A stretch of 64,000 bases of DNA from Microbacterium sp. 2FI (GCF_005502885.1 NZ_SCMR01000003.1:62001-126000), one strand, 5' to 3'; numbered from the stretch's first letter, positions 52,509 to 63,277 are shown. Notes: generated by a model from the sequence alone, not told the origin. Program-made: numbers and translations.

Positions 52509-53165
52509 CTACACCGTGACGGTCGGCGACGCCTTCCAGGACTCGCTCGAGCCGAGATCGCGCGCTTCGTCGATGGCGCGCTGCAATTCGGTGACGCGTG
52601 CTTCGCCGGGGACGTCGAGCGCATGTGCATGCACGAACGTCACGTCGGTGATGCCGACGAAGCCGAAGATCGCGCGCAGATACGGCTCGTGGAAGTTGAA
52701 GCCGGCCGCCGGACTCGCCGCGGAGTAGTCGCTCCCCGACGACGACACGACGATCATCTTCTTGCCGCTGAGGAGCGGCACCGGGTAGCCGAGTTCGTTG
52801 AAGCGGAAGAGGTAGCCCGGCTGCACGATGCAGTCGATGTAGTACTTGAGCGCATAGGGGACGCTGAAGTTCCACATCGGAGCCGTGATGAGGTACGCGT
52901 CCGCTTCGCGGAAACGGTCGATCTCTCGTTCGATCTCGGTCCACGACTCGGCGTGGTCGCGATCGATGGGCTGACCGACGAGGATCTGGTACTTCGCCTC
53001 GATGTTGGCGCCCGCGACGGCGGGCAGGTCGGTGTTGAACAGGTCCACCGTGTCGACCGTGGTGGTCGGCGTGGACTCGTGGAGGGCATCGAGGAACGAC
53101 TGCGAGATCTGCAGGGTGTTCGAACCTTCGAGGCGGGGGCTGGCGAGGACGTGGAGCAGCTTCAT
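52509..53165 (-). CDS. azoR: FMN-dependent NADH-azoreductase (AzoR)
   Basis: 218 residues. A flavodoxin-like fold of the AzoR/NQO family: LLHVLASPRLEGSNTLQIS for FMN phosphate, APMWNFSVPYALKYYIDCIVQPGYLFRFN and SSGSDYSAASPAAGFNFHEPYL. It reduces azo dyes or quinones with NADH. ATG 53165 follows AGGAG spaced correctly. It is divergent from the DUF389 gene by about 255 bp, in which I see no further gene. Confidence 0.9.
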   Translation of the reverse strand: MKLLHVLASPRLEGSNTLQISQSFLDALHESTPTTTVDTVDLFNTDLPAVAGANIEAKYQILVGQPIDRDHAESWTEIEREIDRFREADAYLITAPMWNFSVPYALKYYIDCIVQPGYLFRFNELGYPVPLLSGKKMIVVSSSGSDYSAASPAAGFNFHEPYLRAIFGFVGITDVTFVHAHALDVPGEARVTELQRAIDEARDLGSSESWKASPTVTV

Positions 53166-53421
53166 AGGAGCCTCTGTCTGTGGAGCGCGGGCATTCGGGC
53201 GAGGGTGGTGCGCACAGCGGCTCGAACAGAGTTCGGTCGAGTTGGCGCGATCTTAGCGAGCGCGACGGTCGACTCGGAAGAGCGCGGGCCGAGCATGTCG
53301 GCGAAAGTCGTGTCGATCGCGGGCGGGGCGCACCGCATCGCCGGCCTTCGCGCGCCAGGATGTGGAGCATGACAGCACGAGCGACCCCGCCGTGCGCATG
53401 CCGCGTCCTTCGGAGCTGACG

Positions 53422-54417
53422 ATGTCGCGTCTCACCCGCACCCTTATTCCACCGGCGCAGCGCCAGCCGATCGAGGCGCTCAACGACGCCCTCGACCTCG
53501 GCTACGGCGACGCGCTCGCCAAGCGCACGGGGTTCCTCATCATGCTCGTGCTGTCGGCGATCATCGCGATCAGCGGCGTGCTCGCCGATTCGACCGCGAC
53601 GGTCATCGGCGCCATGATCATCGCGCCGCTGGGCACCCCGATCCTCGGCATTGCGCTGGGCATCGTGTCGGGGCATCTCAGCCTCGTGCTCCGCTCGATG
53701 ATGTGGGTCGCCATCGGGCTCGTGGTCGTGGTCGTCCTCGGGTGGCTGTTCACCTTCGTGATCGCCGACCCGGCGAGTCTCGAGACGAACTCGCAGATCC
53801 TCGGCCGCACTTCACCTCACCTGCTCGACCTGGTCGCCGCACTCGCGACCGGAACCGCGGGTGCCTTCGCGATGTGCCGCCGAGATCTGAGTGCCGTGCT
53901 TCCCGGCGTCGCGATCTCGATCTCGCTCGTGCCGCCCCTCGGCGTCGTGGGCGTCTGCATGGGGCAGGGGGCGTGGGACGCCGCCTTCGGAGCCCTGTTC
54001 CTGTTCCTCTCGAACGTCGTGGCGCTCGTGATCGCCGGCAGCATCGTCTTCACCGTGTCGGGATACGCGCGCGACCCGGGGTCGTCGCCGACGGCGAACC
54101 GCCGCCGCGCGTACGTCGTCGTGACGGTGCTCGCGCTGATCGTGGCACTGCCGCTCGCGGCCAACACCCTTGTCTCGGTCGTGCTCGCGGGATGGACGAC
54201 CCAGATCAACGCCGCAGCCGAGGCGTGGCTCGCCGATGAGACGGGTGCCCGCGTCGACGATGTGACCTGGCGGGGCCTCGTGGCCACGATCGAGGTGACC
54301 GATCCGGACGGGGAGCTGCCGCCCACCGACGATCTCTCGGCGGCCCTGGCCGGACTGCCCGGCGCGGTCTCCGTCGTCGTCGATGTCGGTGTCGGGAGCG
54401 AGATCCCGGTGCGCTGA
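53422..54417 (+). CDS. DUF389 family membrane protein
   Basis: 331 residues. Six or seven transmembrane helices with the DUF389 signature GFLIMLVLSAIIAISGVLADSTATVIGAMIIAPLGTPILGIALG, then TGTAGAFAMCRRDLSAVLPGVAISISLVPPLGVVGVC. A C-terminal soluble domain (about 275-331) follows. No transported substrate is known. ATG 53422 is chosen as the first start just ahead of the conserved region; ATG 53398 is in frame upstream. Confidence 0.9.
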   Translation: MSRLTRTLIPPAQRQPIEALNDALDLGYGDALAKRTGFLIMLVLSAIIAISGVLADSTATVIGAMIIAPLGTPILGIALGIVSGHLSLVLRSMMWVAIGLVVVVVLGWLFTFVIADPASLETNSQILGRTSPHLLDLVAALATGTAGAFAMCRRDLSAVLPGVAISISLVPPLGVVGVCMGQGAWDAAFGALFLFLSNVVALVIAGSIVFTVSGYARDPGSSPTANRRRAYVVVTVLALIVALPLAANTLVSVVLAGWTTQINAAAEAWLADETGARVDDVTWRGLVATIEVTDPDGELPPTDDLSAALAGLPGAVSVVVDVGVGSEIPVR

Positions 54418-54423
54418 GGATGC

Positions 54424-54456
54424 CGGCGCTCGGGCTGTCTCAGTCGGCGAGCGCCG
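54424..54456. terminator. Hairpin between convergent DUF389 and hydrolase genes
   Basis: A 9-bp perfect stem CGGCGCTCG (54424-54432)/CGAGCGCCG (54448-54456). It overlaps the hydrolase stop codon and serves the convergent pair. Confidence 0.45.
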
Positions 54457-55198
54457 CGAGCAGCTGCGCGACCGTCGCCTCGGGCTCGTCGCGGTGGGGC
54501 GAGTGGCCCGCGCCGGTCACGACCGACATCGTGATGCGCGGGTTCTGCAGAACCTCGTCGACGAGACGCTTCTTGAAGATCGAGTACACCGTCGGGTCGG
54601 ATGCGATGACGTGGGTGGGGACCGACAGGCGGGCCGCGGCATCCGTCACATCCCACGCGGGATTCTGCACGCTCGTCTGCTCGACGGCCCACCGACTCGC
54701 CTGCTGCGCCGACACGGCCTTGAGCTCGATATCGTGCTCGTGCCAGTTCGGGTGGCCTGCTCGCACGGCGGCAGCGGTCGGGTCGGCGAACGAATCCTCT
54801 TGGCTGGCTCGCACGATCTCGCGATCGCGCGGTGCGAGGCGGATGGCCGGGTCGACGAGGACGAGGCGCCGGGTCCACACGGGGTCGCCGGCGGCGGTGA
54901 GAACGGATGCCGCACCCCCGAGCGAATGGCCGATCACGAGGTCCCACGAACCGCCGTCGTCAGGCCGCGTGACGCGGAGGTCGGCGGCGTACGCCGGAAT
55001 CGTGTAGTCGAGGGTGCGCGGCGCGGTGCCGTGGCCGCGGAGGTCGACGGCATCCGCGCGCCAGCCGGCATCGGCGAGGGCGACGCCGTAGCGCCACATC
55101 AGGGCGCCGTTGGATCCGAGGCCGTGGACGAGGAGTGCGCGCCGTGCGGCGGCGGGATCTCCCCACGAGAGGCGGGGGAGGGTGACAGATGCCGGCAT
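54440..55198 (-). CDS. Alpha/beta hydrolase
   Basis: 252 residues. The alpha/beta hydrolase fold: the oxyanion-loop region LLVHGLGSNGALMW, the nucleophile elbow GHSLGG (Ser), Asp in VPTHVIASDPTVYSIF and the catalytic His in GAGHSPHRDEPE. The substrate is unknown. Leaderless: TAGGCT six bases before ATG 55198. Divergent from the secreted small protein. Confidence 0.92.
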   Translation of the reverse strand: MPASVTLPRLSWGDPAAARRALLVHGLGSNGALMWRYGVALADAGWRADAVDLRGHGTAPRTLDYTIPAYAADLRVTRPDDGGSWDLVIGHSLGGAASVLTAAGDPVWTRRLVLVDPAIRLAPRDREIVRASQEDSFADPTAAAVRAGHPNWHEHDIELKAVSAQQASRWAVEQTSVQNPAWDVTDAAARLSVPTHVIASDPTVYSIFKKRLVDEVLQNPRITMSVVTGAGHSPHRDEPEATVAQLLAALAD

Positions 55199-55309
55199 GC
55201 GACCAGCCTAGAAGAGGGTCGGCGTCGGATCCGGATGTATCAGACGCCGCCGTTCACGCTCTGGCATGGGGTAGTCGGCCGCACGGGCCGATCGGAGAGG
55301 GAACAAGTC

Positions 55310-55741
55310 ATGAGAGCATCACGACGCGCCGTGGGCGGCGCGACCTCGATCATCGCGGCCACCGCCGCGCTGGTCCTCGTCGGCGGATCGGCCGCCTCGG
55401 CGCACCACTGTTACAAGGACCAGTGGCAGGACGCGGCATACCAGCAGCACCTCGCCGGCGGCACCGCATGGCTGCCGCTGAGCGACATGGGCAAGATGTT
55501 CCTCATTCCGCCGGAGCTGCAGGAGTCGTGCGGGTACGTCGCCGATGACGCCGTCGCGGCGTTCATGGCGGAGGAGGGCATGACCCAGGAGCCGCTGATC
55601 CACGCGAAGGCGACGGTGGGCGGCGGTGCGGTGCACCACGCGGGCAAGGAGCCGAAGCCGTTCAGCTACCTCACCGAGGACCAGTTCGGCTGGCTGACGG
55701 TCGACCTGCTCGAGCGCCTCGAGGAGTGCGCCGCGGCCTGA
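55310..55741 (+). CDS. Small secreted protein, unknown function
   Basis: 143 residues. A Sec signal peptide (GATSIIAATAALVLVGGSAASA, cleavage near residue 31) precedes a mature domain starting HHCYKDQWQDAAYQQHLAGGTAWLPLSDM, with three cysteines and a conserved-looking HHAGKEPKPFSYLTEDQF. I do not recognise the family. The ribosome site GAGAGGGAAC precedes ATG 55310. A strong hairpin follows the stop. Confidence 0.75.
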   Translation: MRASRRAVGGATSIIAATAALVLVGGSAASAHHCYKDQWQDAAYQQHLAGGTAWLPLSDMGKMFLIPPELQESCGYVADDAVAAFMAEEGMTQEPLIHAKATVGGGAVHHAGKEPKPFSYLTEDQFGWLTVDLLERLEECAAA

Positions 55742-55759
55742 TCGGACCGGTCTCGAGCA

Positions 55760-55797
55760 TTCGGGCGGCGGTGGATCTCGGATCCCCGCCGCCCGAA
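55760..55797 (+). terminator. Terminator hairpin after the small secreted protein gene
   Basis: A perfect 12-bp stem TTCGGGCGGCGG/CCGCCGCCCGAA (55760-55771, 55786-55797). The loop itself folds as GGATC-TCG-GATCC. No T tract. Confidence 0.7.
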
Positions 55798-55816
55798 CAG
55801 CAGTCATGATGGGGGA

Positions 55817-56218
55817 ATGATCTCGACGGAATCGGCGATCGCGCTCCGCGACGCGGGCCTGATGTGGCACCCGCGCTCGGGCGACCGGTTCCAGCTCGAC
55901 GAGCCCGAGTTCGATGCCGACGTCTTCACCGTGAGCGAGATGACGATCGAGCCCCGTGACCCGACCGGGCGGATCCTCGCCTTCAACGGCACGACCGAGT
56001 GGGCGCTCGACTCGGTCGCCCTCGAAGATGCGCTGTGGCTGCCGCACGAGAGCCAGCTGCGCGAGCTGCTGCGCGGCGCCTTCCGGGCGCTGCGGAGACT
56101 GCCCGACATCTACGAGGTCGAGATCGCGGTCGGTGACGAGACGTTCGCGTTCCAGCATCCCGCACCGGCCGACGCCTATGCGCTCGCTCTGCTGGAGCTG
56201 CTCCGGCGCATCGCCTGA
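55817..56218 (+). CDS. Conserved hypothetical protein
   Basis: 133 residues. An alpha/beta protein without signal peptide or membrane segment: an N-terminal ALRDAGLMWHPRSGDRFQLD, a central FTVSEMTIEPRDPTGRILAFNGTTEWALDSV and a C-terminal helix. Similar actinobacterial proteins are sometimes labelled pilus assembly protein CpaE, but nothing here (no Walker motif, no ATPase domain) supports that. Function unknown. Confidence 0.75.
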   Translation: MISTESAIALRDAGLMWHPRSGDRFQLDEPEFDADVFTVSEMTIEPRDPTGRILAFNGTTEWALDSVALEDALWLPHESQLRELLRGAFRALRRLPDIYEVEIAVGDETFAFQHPAPADAYALALLELLRRIA

Positions 56219-56229
56219 CGAGCGCCTGA

Positions 56230-57438
56230 TCAGAGGACCGTCTGCACCGGCTCGGTGTCGGGGATCGGACTCGCATCGCGGTTGCGGAGGTCGGGGAAGC
56301 CGCGGACGAAGACGATCGCGACGATGAGTCCCACAGCCGCGAAGGCCGTCGCTGCGACGTAGGCGCCGGTCGGGCCGATGTCGTCGATGAGGAAGCCGGC
56401 GATCGCCGAGCCCGCTGCCGCGCCGATCAGCTGCCCGGTGCCCACCCAGCCGAAGGCCTCCGCGGTGTCGCTGAACTTCACGCTCGCTGACGTCATCGCG
56501 AAGAGGACTGCCAGCGCCGGTGCGATGCCGATGCCGGCGAGCACCAGCGTGCCGCCGAGCCACCACACGTTGAGCGACACGATCGTGAGGGCGAGTCCGA
56601 CCGTCACGATCGCCAGGCGCCGCGCCATCGCCCACGGTCCGATCGGGATGTGGCCGAAGGCGAGTCCGCCGCCGAGGCTTCCGACCGAGAAGAGGGCGAG
56701 TACGAGGCCGGCTTCGAGTCCGCCGTGATCGAAGGTCGCCACGACCCCGGCTTCGACCGCGGCGCATGCGCCGATCAGGAGGAAGCCGACGATGGTCGCG
56801 AGGAGCACCGGGGGCTTGGTGAGGACCTTGCCGATCGCGCGACGACTGCGGGGGATGCGCACGCGGCCGACCTCGGGGGAGAGGATGAACCACGCCCCGC
56901 CGCCGACGAGGATGACGACGATCAGCATGAGTGCCGGGACTGTGCCCACCTGGGTGGCGACGAGCGTGATGACCACCGGGGCGAGAATCCAGATGATCTC
57001 CTGGAGCGACGCGTCGAGCGAGAAGAGGGGGGTGAGCTGCTTCGAGGTCACCATCTTCGGGTAGATCGTGCGCACGGCCGACTGCACAGGCGGAGTCGAC
57101 AGGCCTGCGAAGAAGCCGAGGGCCATGTACGCCGGCAGCACCATCTCGACCAGCGCCAGCGTGGCGATCGCCATGGCGCAGATCGTGAGTGTGACGGTGA
57201 GGACCTTGCGCATGCCCCACAGGCCCATCCAGCGGCTCGTGACGGGGCCGGCGATGGCCTGGCCGATCGACATGGCGGCCAGCACGAGGCCGGCTGAGCC
57301 GTACGAGCCGGTGACGTACTCGATGTGCAGCAGCACCGCGAGGCTCGTCATGCCGTTCGGGAAGCGCGCCGTCAGCTGCGCCGCGATGATGCGCGCGACA
57401 CCCGGAGTGCGAAGAAGATCCCGGTAGCCCGCCACCAC
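56230..57438 (-). CDS. MFS transporter
   Basis: 402 residues with 12 predicted transmembrane helices. The loop after TM2 carries WMGLWGMRKVLTV in the place of the MFS GxxxDRxGRR signature, and a Gly-rich GSLGGGLAFGHIPIGP follows in the second half. It is a drug- or metabolite-efflux type permease; the substrate is not determinable. ATG 57438 sits in front of the 340-bp nrd regulatory region. Confidence 0.9.
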   Translation of the reverse strand: MVAGYRDLLRTPGVARIIAAQLTARFPNGMTSLAVLLHIEYVTGSYGSAGLVLAAMSIGQAIAGPVTSRWMGLWGMRKVLTVTLTICAMAIATLALVEMVLPAYMALGFFAGLSTPPVQSAVRTIYPKMVTSKQLTPLFSLDASLQEIIWILAPVVITLVATQVGTVPALMLIVVILVGGGAWFILSPEVGRVRIPRSRRAIGKVLTKPPVLLATIVGFLLIGACAAVEAGVVATFDHGGLEAGLVLALFSVGSLGGGLAFGHIPIGPWAMARRLAIVTVGLALTIVSLNVWWLGGTLVLAGIGIAPALAVLFAMTSASVKFSDTAEAFGWVGTGQLIGAAAGSAIAGFLIDDIGPTGAYVAATAFAAVGLIVAIVFVRGFPDLRNRDASPIPDTEPVQTVL

Positions 57439-57777
57439 TCAACGGTAGTGCCCGGTCGCGCGACACGCCGTCAGTGCTCTCCACAGGCGAATCCGATGTC
57501 GGAGGCCCTCGGTAGCGTCGTACCTGTGGATGGATCTCGCAGCACGATCCGAATCTCCGCGTGATTCAGGCCTTTTCCAGCTTGCGAATCAGGCCCGATC
57601 CTGTGGATGGATCGGTGGAGAACCTGTGTTGTACATGGGGAGAGCGGTGGAAAATCACACGGATGTAACTACTAGCCCTTGTGGTGCTATCGAATGTCGG
57701 TACCCATATGTAGTATTGGTCTCCCGGTGGGGGGCCTGCCGGAAGACAGCGGAAGTGAAGGGGAGAGGCGGATCGAT
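57439..57777. other. Intergenic regulatory region upstream of nrdHIEF
   Basis: 339 bp without a supported gene. It is relatively AT-rich at 57640-57720. It contains two NrdR-like boxes and the nrd promoter region; the ribosome site GGGAGAGG precedes nrdH. Confidence 0.7.
57669..57716 (+). promoter_or_regulatory. Pair of NrdR-box-like sites
   Basis: CTACTAGCCCTTGTGG (57669-57684) and TACCCATATGTAGTAT (57701-57716) each share 9-10 of 16 positions with the Streptomyces NrdR box ACACTATATCTTGTGT and start 32 bp apart, the spacing usual for NrdR pairs. TAGTAT at the end of box 2 is also a good -10 candidate. Confidence 0.45.
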
Positions 57778-58011
57778 ATGACGATCACGGTCTACACGAA
57801 GCCTTCGTGCGTACAGTGCACGGCAACCTATCGGGCATTGGACTCGAAGGGGATCGAATACGAGGTGCTCGACCTCTCTGAGGACCCGTCGGCCCTCGAG
57901 CAGGTCAAGGCGCTGGGATACCTCCAGGCGCCGGTCGTCATCACCGATGAGGACCACTGGTCGGGCTTCCGTCCCGACAAGATCGACGAGCTCGCCTCTC
58001 GACTGGCCTGA
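57778..58011 (+). CDS. nrdH: NrdH glutaredoxin-like redoxin
   Basis: 77 residues. A thioredoxin-fold redoxin with the NrdH active site CVQC (Cys11/Cys14) and the C-terminal WSGFRPDKI signature. It passes electrons from thioredoxin reductase to class Ib ribonucleotide reductase NrdEF. First gene of nrdHIEF. Confidence 0.97.
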   Translation: MTITVYTKPSCVQCTATYRALDSKGIEYEVLDLSEDPSALEQVKALGYLQAPVVITDEDHWSGFRPDKIDELASRLA

Positions 58012-58013
58012 CC

Positions 58014-58463
58014 ATGTCGGTCCTCACGGCGCAGCGCGTCGTGACGGACGCGCCACTGCTCGTCTTCTTCTCGAGCGTCTCGGGCAACACCGCGCGCTTC
58101 ATCGAGAAGCTCGGCACACGGGCCGTGCGGATTCCGCTTCATGCGGGGGATCCGGCTCTCGTGGTGGACGAGCCGTTCATCCTCGTCACTCCGACGTATG
58201 GCGGAGGTCAAGGACGCGGCGAGGAGCGGGGCGCGGTTCCGCGACAGGTGATCCGGTTCCTCAACGACGAGCGCAACCGCAGCCTGATCCGCGGAGTGAT
58301 CTCCGCGGGAAACACCAACTTCGGCGAGCACTTCTGCCTCGCCGGCGACATCATCAGCCGCAAGTGTCATGTGCCGCACTTGTACCGGCTCGAAGTATTC
58401 GGCACGCCTGAAGACGTGGAACGCGTGAGCGAGGGATTGGAACGATGGCAGACGCTGCAGTGA
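58014..58463 (+). CDS. nrdI: NrdI flavodoxin-like protein
   Basis: 149 residues. A flavodoxin fold with [18 protein letters not shown] for FMN binding and [11 protein letters not shown]. It supplies the oxidant for assembly of the Mn(III)2-tyrosyl radical cofactor in NrdF. It starts two bases after the nrdH stop and overlaps nrdE by 19 bases. Confidence 0.97.
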   Translation: MSVLTAQRVVTDAPLLVFFSSVSGNTARFIEKLGTRAVRIPLHAGDPALVVDEPFILVTPTYGGGQGRGEERGAVPRQVIRFLNDERNRSLIRGVISAGNTNFGEHFCLAGDIISRKCHVPHLYRLEVFGTPEDVERVSEGLERWQTLQ

Positions 58464-60601
58464 CAGAGAAGGACTTCAAGGCCGAGGTGCGATTCGAGGG
58501 CATGGACTACCACGCCCTGAACGCGATGCTCAACCTCTACGACGCCGACGGGAAGATCCAGTTCGACGCCGACAAGCGCGCCGCGCGGGAGTACTTCCTG
58601 CAGCACGTGAACCAGAACACGGTGTTCTTCCACTCGCTCAAGGAGCGCCTGGACTACCTGGTGGAGAAGGAGTACTACGAGCCGACCGTGCTCGAGAAGT
58701 ACTCGTTCGAGTTCATCCAGAAGCTCAACGACCTCGCGTACTCGAAGAAGTTCCGCTTCGAGACGTTCCTCGGCGCCTTCAAGTACTACACGAGCTACAC
58801 GCTGAAGACCTTCGACGGCAAGCGCTACCTCGAGCGCTTCGAAGACCGCGTGGTGATGACGGCCCTCGGCCTCGCCGACGGCGACGAGAAGCTCGCCACC
58901 GACCTGGTCGAGGAGATCATCGCCGGCCGCTTCCAGCCGGCGACGCCGACCTTCCTCAACTCCGGCAAGGCCCAGCGCGGCGAGCTGGTCTCGTGCTTCC
59001 TGCTGCGCATCGAAGACAACATGGAGTCGATCTCGCGCGGCATCAACTCGTCGCTGCAGCTCAGCAAGCGCGGCGGCGGTGTCGCGCTCCTGCTGTCGAA
59101 CATCCGCGAGTCGGGCGCCCCGATCAAGCAGATCGAGAACCAGTCCTCGGGGATCATCCCCGTCATGAAGCTCCTCGAAGACAGCTTCAGCTACGCCAAC
59201 CAGCTCGGGGCCCGCCAGGGCGCCGGTGCCGTGTACCTCAACGCGCACCACCCCGACATCATGCGGTTCCTCGACACCAAGCGCGAGAACGCCGACGAGA
59301 AGATCCGCATCAAGACGCTCTCGCTCGGTGTGGTCGTCCCCGACATCACGTTCGAACTCGCCAAGAACGGCGAGGACATGTACCTCTTCTCGCCCTACGA
59401 CGTCGAGCGCGTCTACGGTGTGCCGTTCGGCGACATCTCGGTTTCCGAGAAGTACCGCGAGATGGTCGATGACGCCCGCATCAAGAAGACGAAGATCAAC
59501 GCGCGCGAGTTCTTCCAGACCCTCGCCGAGATCCAGTTCGAGTCGGGCTACCCGTACATCATGTTCGAAGACACGGTGAACCGGGCGAACCCGATCAAGG
59601 GCCGCATCAACATGTCGAACCTGTGCAGCGAGATCCTGCAGGTGAACACGCCGACGACGTACAACGAAGACCTCTCGTACGCCGAGATCGGCAAGGACAT
59701 CTCGTGCAATCTCGGTTCGATGAACATCGCGCTGTCGATGGATGCCGATGACCTCGGCAAGACCGTCGAGACGGCCATCCGGGCTCTGAGCGCGGTGAGC
59801 GAGCAGAGTCACATCACCTCGGTGCGCTCGATCGAGGACGGCAACGACCGCTCGCACGCGATCGGCCTCGGGCAGATGAACCTGCACGGCTACCTCGCTC
59901 GCGAACACGTCCACTACGGCTCGGAAGAGGGCCTGGACTTCACGAACATCTACTTCTACACGGTGCTGTTCCACGCCCTCCGCGCCTCGAACAACCTCGC
60001 GATCGAGAAGGGTCGCGCGTTCGACGGGTTCGAGGACTCGACGTACGCGAGCGGCGCGTTCTTCGACAAGTACATCGACCGTGCATGGGTGCCCGAGACC
60101 GAGAAGGTCCAGGAGCTGTTCGCCGGCAAGCACATCCCGACGCAGGACGACTGGGTGGCCCTCAAGGCCAGCATCCAGCAGCACGGCATCTACAACCAGA
60201 ACCTGCAGGCCGTGCCGCCGACGGGCTCGATCTCGTACATCAACAACTCGACGTCGTCGATCCACCCGATCGCGTCGAAGATCGAGATCCGCAAGGAGGG
60301 CAAGCTCGGTCGCGTGTACTACCCGGCGGCGTTCATGACGAACGACAACCTGGAGTACTACCAGGACGCGTACGAGATCGGCTACGAGAAGGTCATCGAC
60401 ACGTACGCCGCGGCCACGCAGCACGTCGACCAGGGCCTGTCGCTGACGCTGTTCTTCAAGGACACCGCCACCACCCGCGACATCAACAAGGCGCAGATCT
60501 ATGCGTGGCGCAAGGGCATCAAGACGATCTACTACATCCGCCTGCGGCAGATGGCGCTCGAGGGCACCGACATGTCAGAGTGCGTCAGCTGCATGCTGTA
60601 A
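58445..60601 (+). CDS. nrdE: Class Ib ribonucleoside-diphosphate reductase, alpha subunit
   Basis: 718 residues. The large subunit with the catalytic ten-stranded barrel: [24 protein letters not shown] with the first redox Cys, [14 protein letters not shown] with the thiyl-radical Cys region, and the C-terminal CVSCML tail pair. It reduces NDPs to dNDPs. It overlaps nrdI (19 bases) and precedes nrdF by 39 bases. Confidence 0.98.
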   Translation: MADAAVTEKDFKAEVRFEGMDYHALNAMLNLYDADGKIQFDADKRAAREYFLQHVNQNTVFFHSLKERLDYLVEKEYYEPTVLEKYSFEFIQKLNDLAYSKKFRFETFLGAFKYYTSYTLKTFDGKRYLERFEDRVVMTALGLADGDEKLATDLVEEIIAGRFQPATPTFLNSGKAQRGELVSCFLLRIEDNMESISRGINSSLQLSKRGGGVALLLSNIRESGAPIKQIENQSSGIIPVMKLLEDSFSYANQLGARQGAGAVYLNAHHPDIMRFLDTKRENADEKIRIKTLSLGVVVPDITFELAKNGEDMYLFSPYDVERVYGVPFGDISVSEKYREMVDDARIKKTKINAREFFQTLAEIQFESGYPYIMFEDTVNRANPIKGRINMSNLCSEILQVNTPTTYNEDLSYAEIGKDISCNLGSMNIALSMDADDLGKTVETAIRALSAVSEQSHITSVRSIEDGNDRSHAIGLGQMNLHGYLAREHVHYGSEEGLDFTNIYFYTVLFHALRASNNLAIEKGRAFDGFEDSTYASGAFFDKYIDRAWVPETEKVQELFAGKHIPTQDDWVALKASIQQHGIYNQNLQAVPPTGSISYINNSTSSIHPIASKIEIRKEGKLGRVYYPAAFMTNDNLEYYQDAYEIGYEKVIDTYAAATQHVDQGLSLTLFFKDTATTRDINKAQIYAWRKGIKTIYYIRLRQMALEGTDMSECVSCML

Positions 60602-61615
<1,014 letters not shown>

Positions 61616-61659
61616 ATCACGCGTAATTCCGCGGGTCACGTCCGATCCAGAACAGTGCA

Positions 61660-61705
61660 AGAGCCCCCGGCGGGTCACTCGATTGAGTGGCCGACCGGGG
61701 GCTCT
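61660..61705. terminator. Terminator hairpin after nrdF and the integrase gene
   Basis: A perfect 11-bp stem AGAGCCCCCGG (61660-61670)/CCGGGGGCTCT (61695-61705), with an inner imperfect stem GGTCACTC/GAGTGGCC closing on GATT. It lies between convergent nrdF and the integrase. Confidence 0.75.
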
Positions 61706-61727
61706 GCCCATGTTTTGCCCACATTCG

Positions 61728-62825
61728 TCATGCGATCGCCTCCGCGCGGGCCGCAGTCATGGCCGCGGCGACGGCGTCCAGGTCGTCGTCGAAGAGGTCC
61801 GCGTAGACGTCGAGTGTCATAGCTGCGGACGCGTGGCCAAGCATGCGCTGTACGGCCTTGACGTTGGCGCCGGCGCTGATCGCGAGGCTCGCGGCCGTGT
61901 GGCGAAGGTCGTGGGGCGTGATCAGCGGGAACGTGGAGTCGTCTGCCTGGCTGGCGCGCACCGCCTTGGCGAACCAGCCGGATGTCGCGTGAGGGTACGG
62001 GGCGGGAACGATGCCGTCACCGAACACGAACGCGTTCGGTCCGCGGCCGATGCAGCGCGCCGAGAGGCGGTCGACCAGGAATGGGTGCATGGGCACGTCC
62101 CTCGGCTTGCCCGACTTCGGTGTGCCGATCTCGTAGACGCCGTGGACGATCACTGCGTTGTCTTCGACGCGGATCCTTCGTCGCAGGAAGTTGAGGTGCC
62201 GCACCCTCAGCGCGACGGACTCACCCCACCGTGTTCCGCCGTACGCCAGCTCGTAGACATGGTCGGCGTGTTCGTCGCTGGCGTGCCGCGCGAGCAGCTC
62301 GACCTGCCGGTAGGTCAGATAGCGGCGCGGCTTCGGTCTCTTCGCTGGAAGCGCGACGCCCTTGCATGGGTTCCGTGCGATGACGCCGTCTCGCTCGGCG
62401 ATCGCGAGGATGCTCGAGAACACGAATACTGCCCGCCGTACGGTCTGTGCGCCCCGCTCCCGGCTCAGGGAGGCGATCCAGTCCTCCACCTCCGAGGGGC
62501 GGATGCTGGAGGCTGTACGCGCCGCCCAGCGGGGCGCGACGTGCACGCGCCAGGAGGTCTCCATCGCTGCTCGTGACGACGGCTTGAGTGACGCGAGCCG
62601 TCCTGTCTTCCACTGCTCGGCGAACACGGCGACCTGTTTGCGTCCCTCGGCGGGATCGAGATAACCGCCCGAGGCTTTCGCGACGGTGACGGAAGCGAGG
62701 AACAGCTCGGCCTCACGTTTCGTCTTGAACCCCCGCTTGTCCGTTTGGGTCTTGTCTGGCTTCCGGTATCGGACCCGGTACCGCTTGCCAGCCGCCGTGT
62801 TGTACGGGGTGATCGATCCAGCCAT
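61728..62825 (-). CDS. int: Tyrosine-type site-specific recombinase (phage integrase)
   Basis: 365 residues. An N-terminal arm-binding domain (KRYRVRYRKPDKTQTDKRGFKTKREAELFLA), core-binding helices (about 65-160) and the catalytic domain with Arg in AYGGTRWGESVALR, HDLRH, the second His in MLGHASAAMTLDVYADL and Tyr as nucleophile. It integrates and excises a phage or ICE. Its 3' end faces nrdF, so the attachment site should lie between 61616 and 61727. The ATG overlaps the ImmA stop (TAATG). Confidence 0.95.
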   Translation of the reverse strand: MAGSITPYNTAAGKRYRVRYRKPDKTQTDKRGFKTKREAELFLASVTVAKASGGYLDPAEGRKQVAVFAEQWKTGRLASLKPSSRAAMETSWRVHVAPRWAARTASSIRPSEVEDWIASLSRERGAQTVRRAVFVFSSILAIAERDGVIARNPCKGVALPAKRPKPRRYLTYRQVELLARHASDEHADHVYELAYGGTRWGESVALRVRHLNFLRRRIRVEDNAVIVHGVYEIGTPKSGKPRDVPMHPFLVDRLSARCIGRGPNAFVFGDGIVPAPYPHATSGWFAKAVRASQADDSTFPLITPHDLRHTAASLAISAGANVKAVQRMLGHASAAMTLDVYADLFDDDLDAVAAAMTAARAEAIA

Positions 62826-63253
62826 TAGACGGGGACCGCGCGGTAGGCCCACTGGGCAGCGCCCATGCGTGGGTGAACGTAGGTCACACCCCGGAGTCGC
62901 GTGAGGCAATTCGTCTCGAAGGTGTAGATGACGTCGATGGTCACACCGAGCTCATCAGCAATGTGGTGCTGGTCGGGGTTGATTCGCTCGAGGCGTGCGT
63001 ACTCGGCGGGATCGATGAGCAGGCGTGCAGCGTAGATGTCGGCCTGCCGCTCCGCGAGAGGGCTGTCGGCGTGGTGTCCGTAGTGGACGTGGCCGAGCTC
63101 GTGCGCGAGGACGCTGCGACGTTGAGCGGGCGTGAGGCGCAGGTCGAGGTAGACCCGCTGCTCGTCAGGGACGAAGCATCCGAGATCCTCGTCCAGGTGC
63201 GCGAAGTGAACTGAAACGCCGTACTCCGCGGCTACCCGCAACAATTGCCGCAT
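62825..63253 (-). CDS. ImmA/IrrE-family metallopeptidase
   Basis: 142 residues. The zinc-binding HELGH motif is in RSVLAHELGHVHYGHH, with a downstream LAERQADIYAARLLIDP glutamate. Family members cleave phage/ICE repressors to trigger induction, as ImmA does for ImmR in ICEBs1. Here it sits between the XRE repressor and the integrase on the same strand, the classic arrangement. Confidence 0.9.
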   Translation of the reverse strand: MRQLLRVAAEYGVSVHFAHLDEDLGCFVPDEQRVYLDLRLTPAQRRSVLAHELGHVHYGHHADSPLAERQADIYAARLLIDPAEYARLERINPDQHHIADELGVTIDVIYTFETNCLTRLRGVTYVHPRMGAAQWAYRAVPV

Positions 63254-63277
63254 CGATCCTCCCCAGGGTGGTGCTGC

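Noticed and set aside
53166..53421. Possible small gene or RNA between azoR and the DUF389 gene
   Set aside because: Short frames here have no ribosome site or similarity and no stable RNA fold stands out; it reads as a divergent promoter region.
55817..56218. Naming the 133-residue protein CpaE (pilus assembly)
   Set aside because: It has no P-loop or receiver domain and is far shorter than CpaE.
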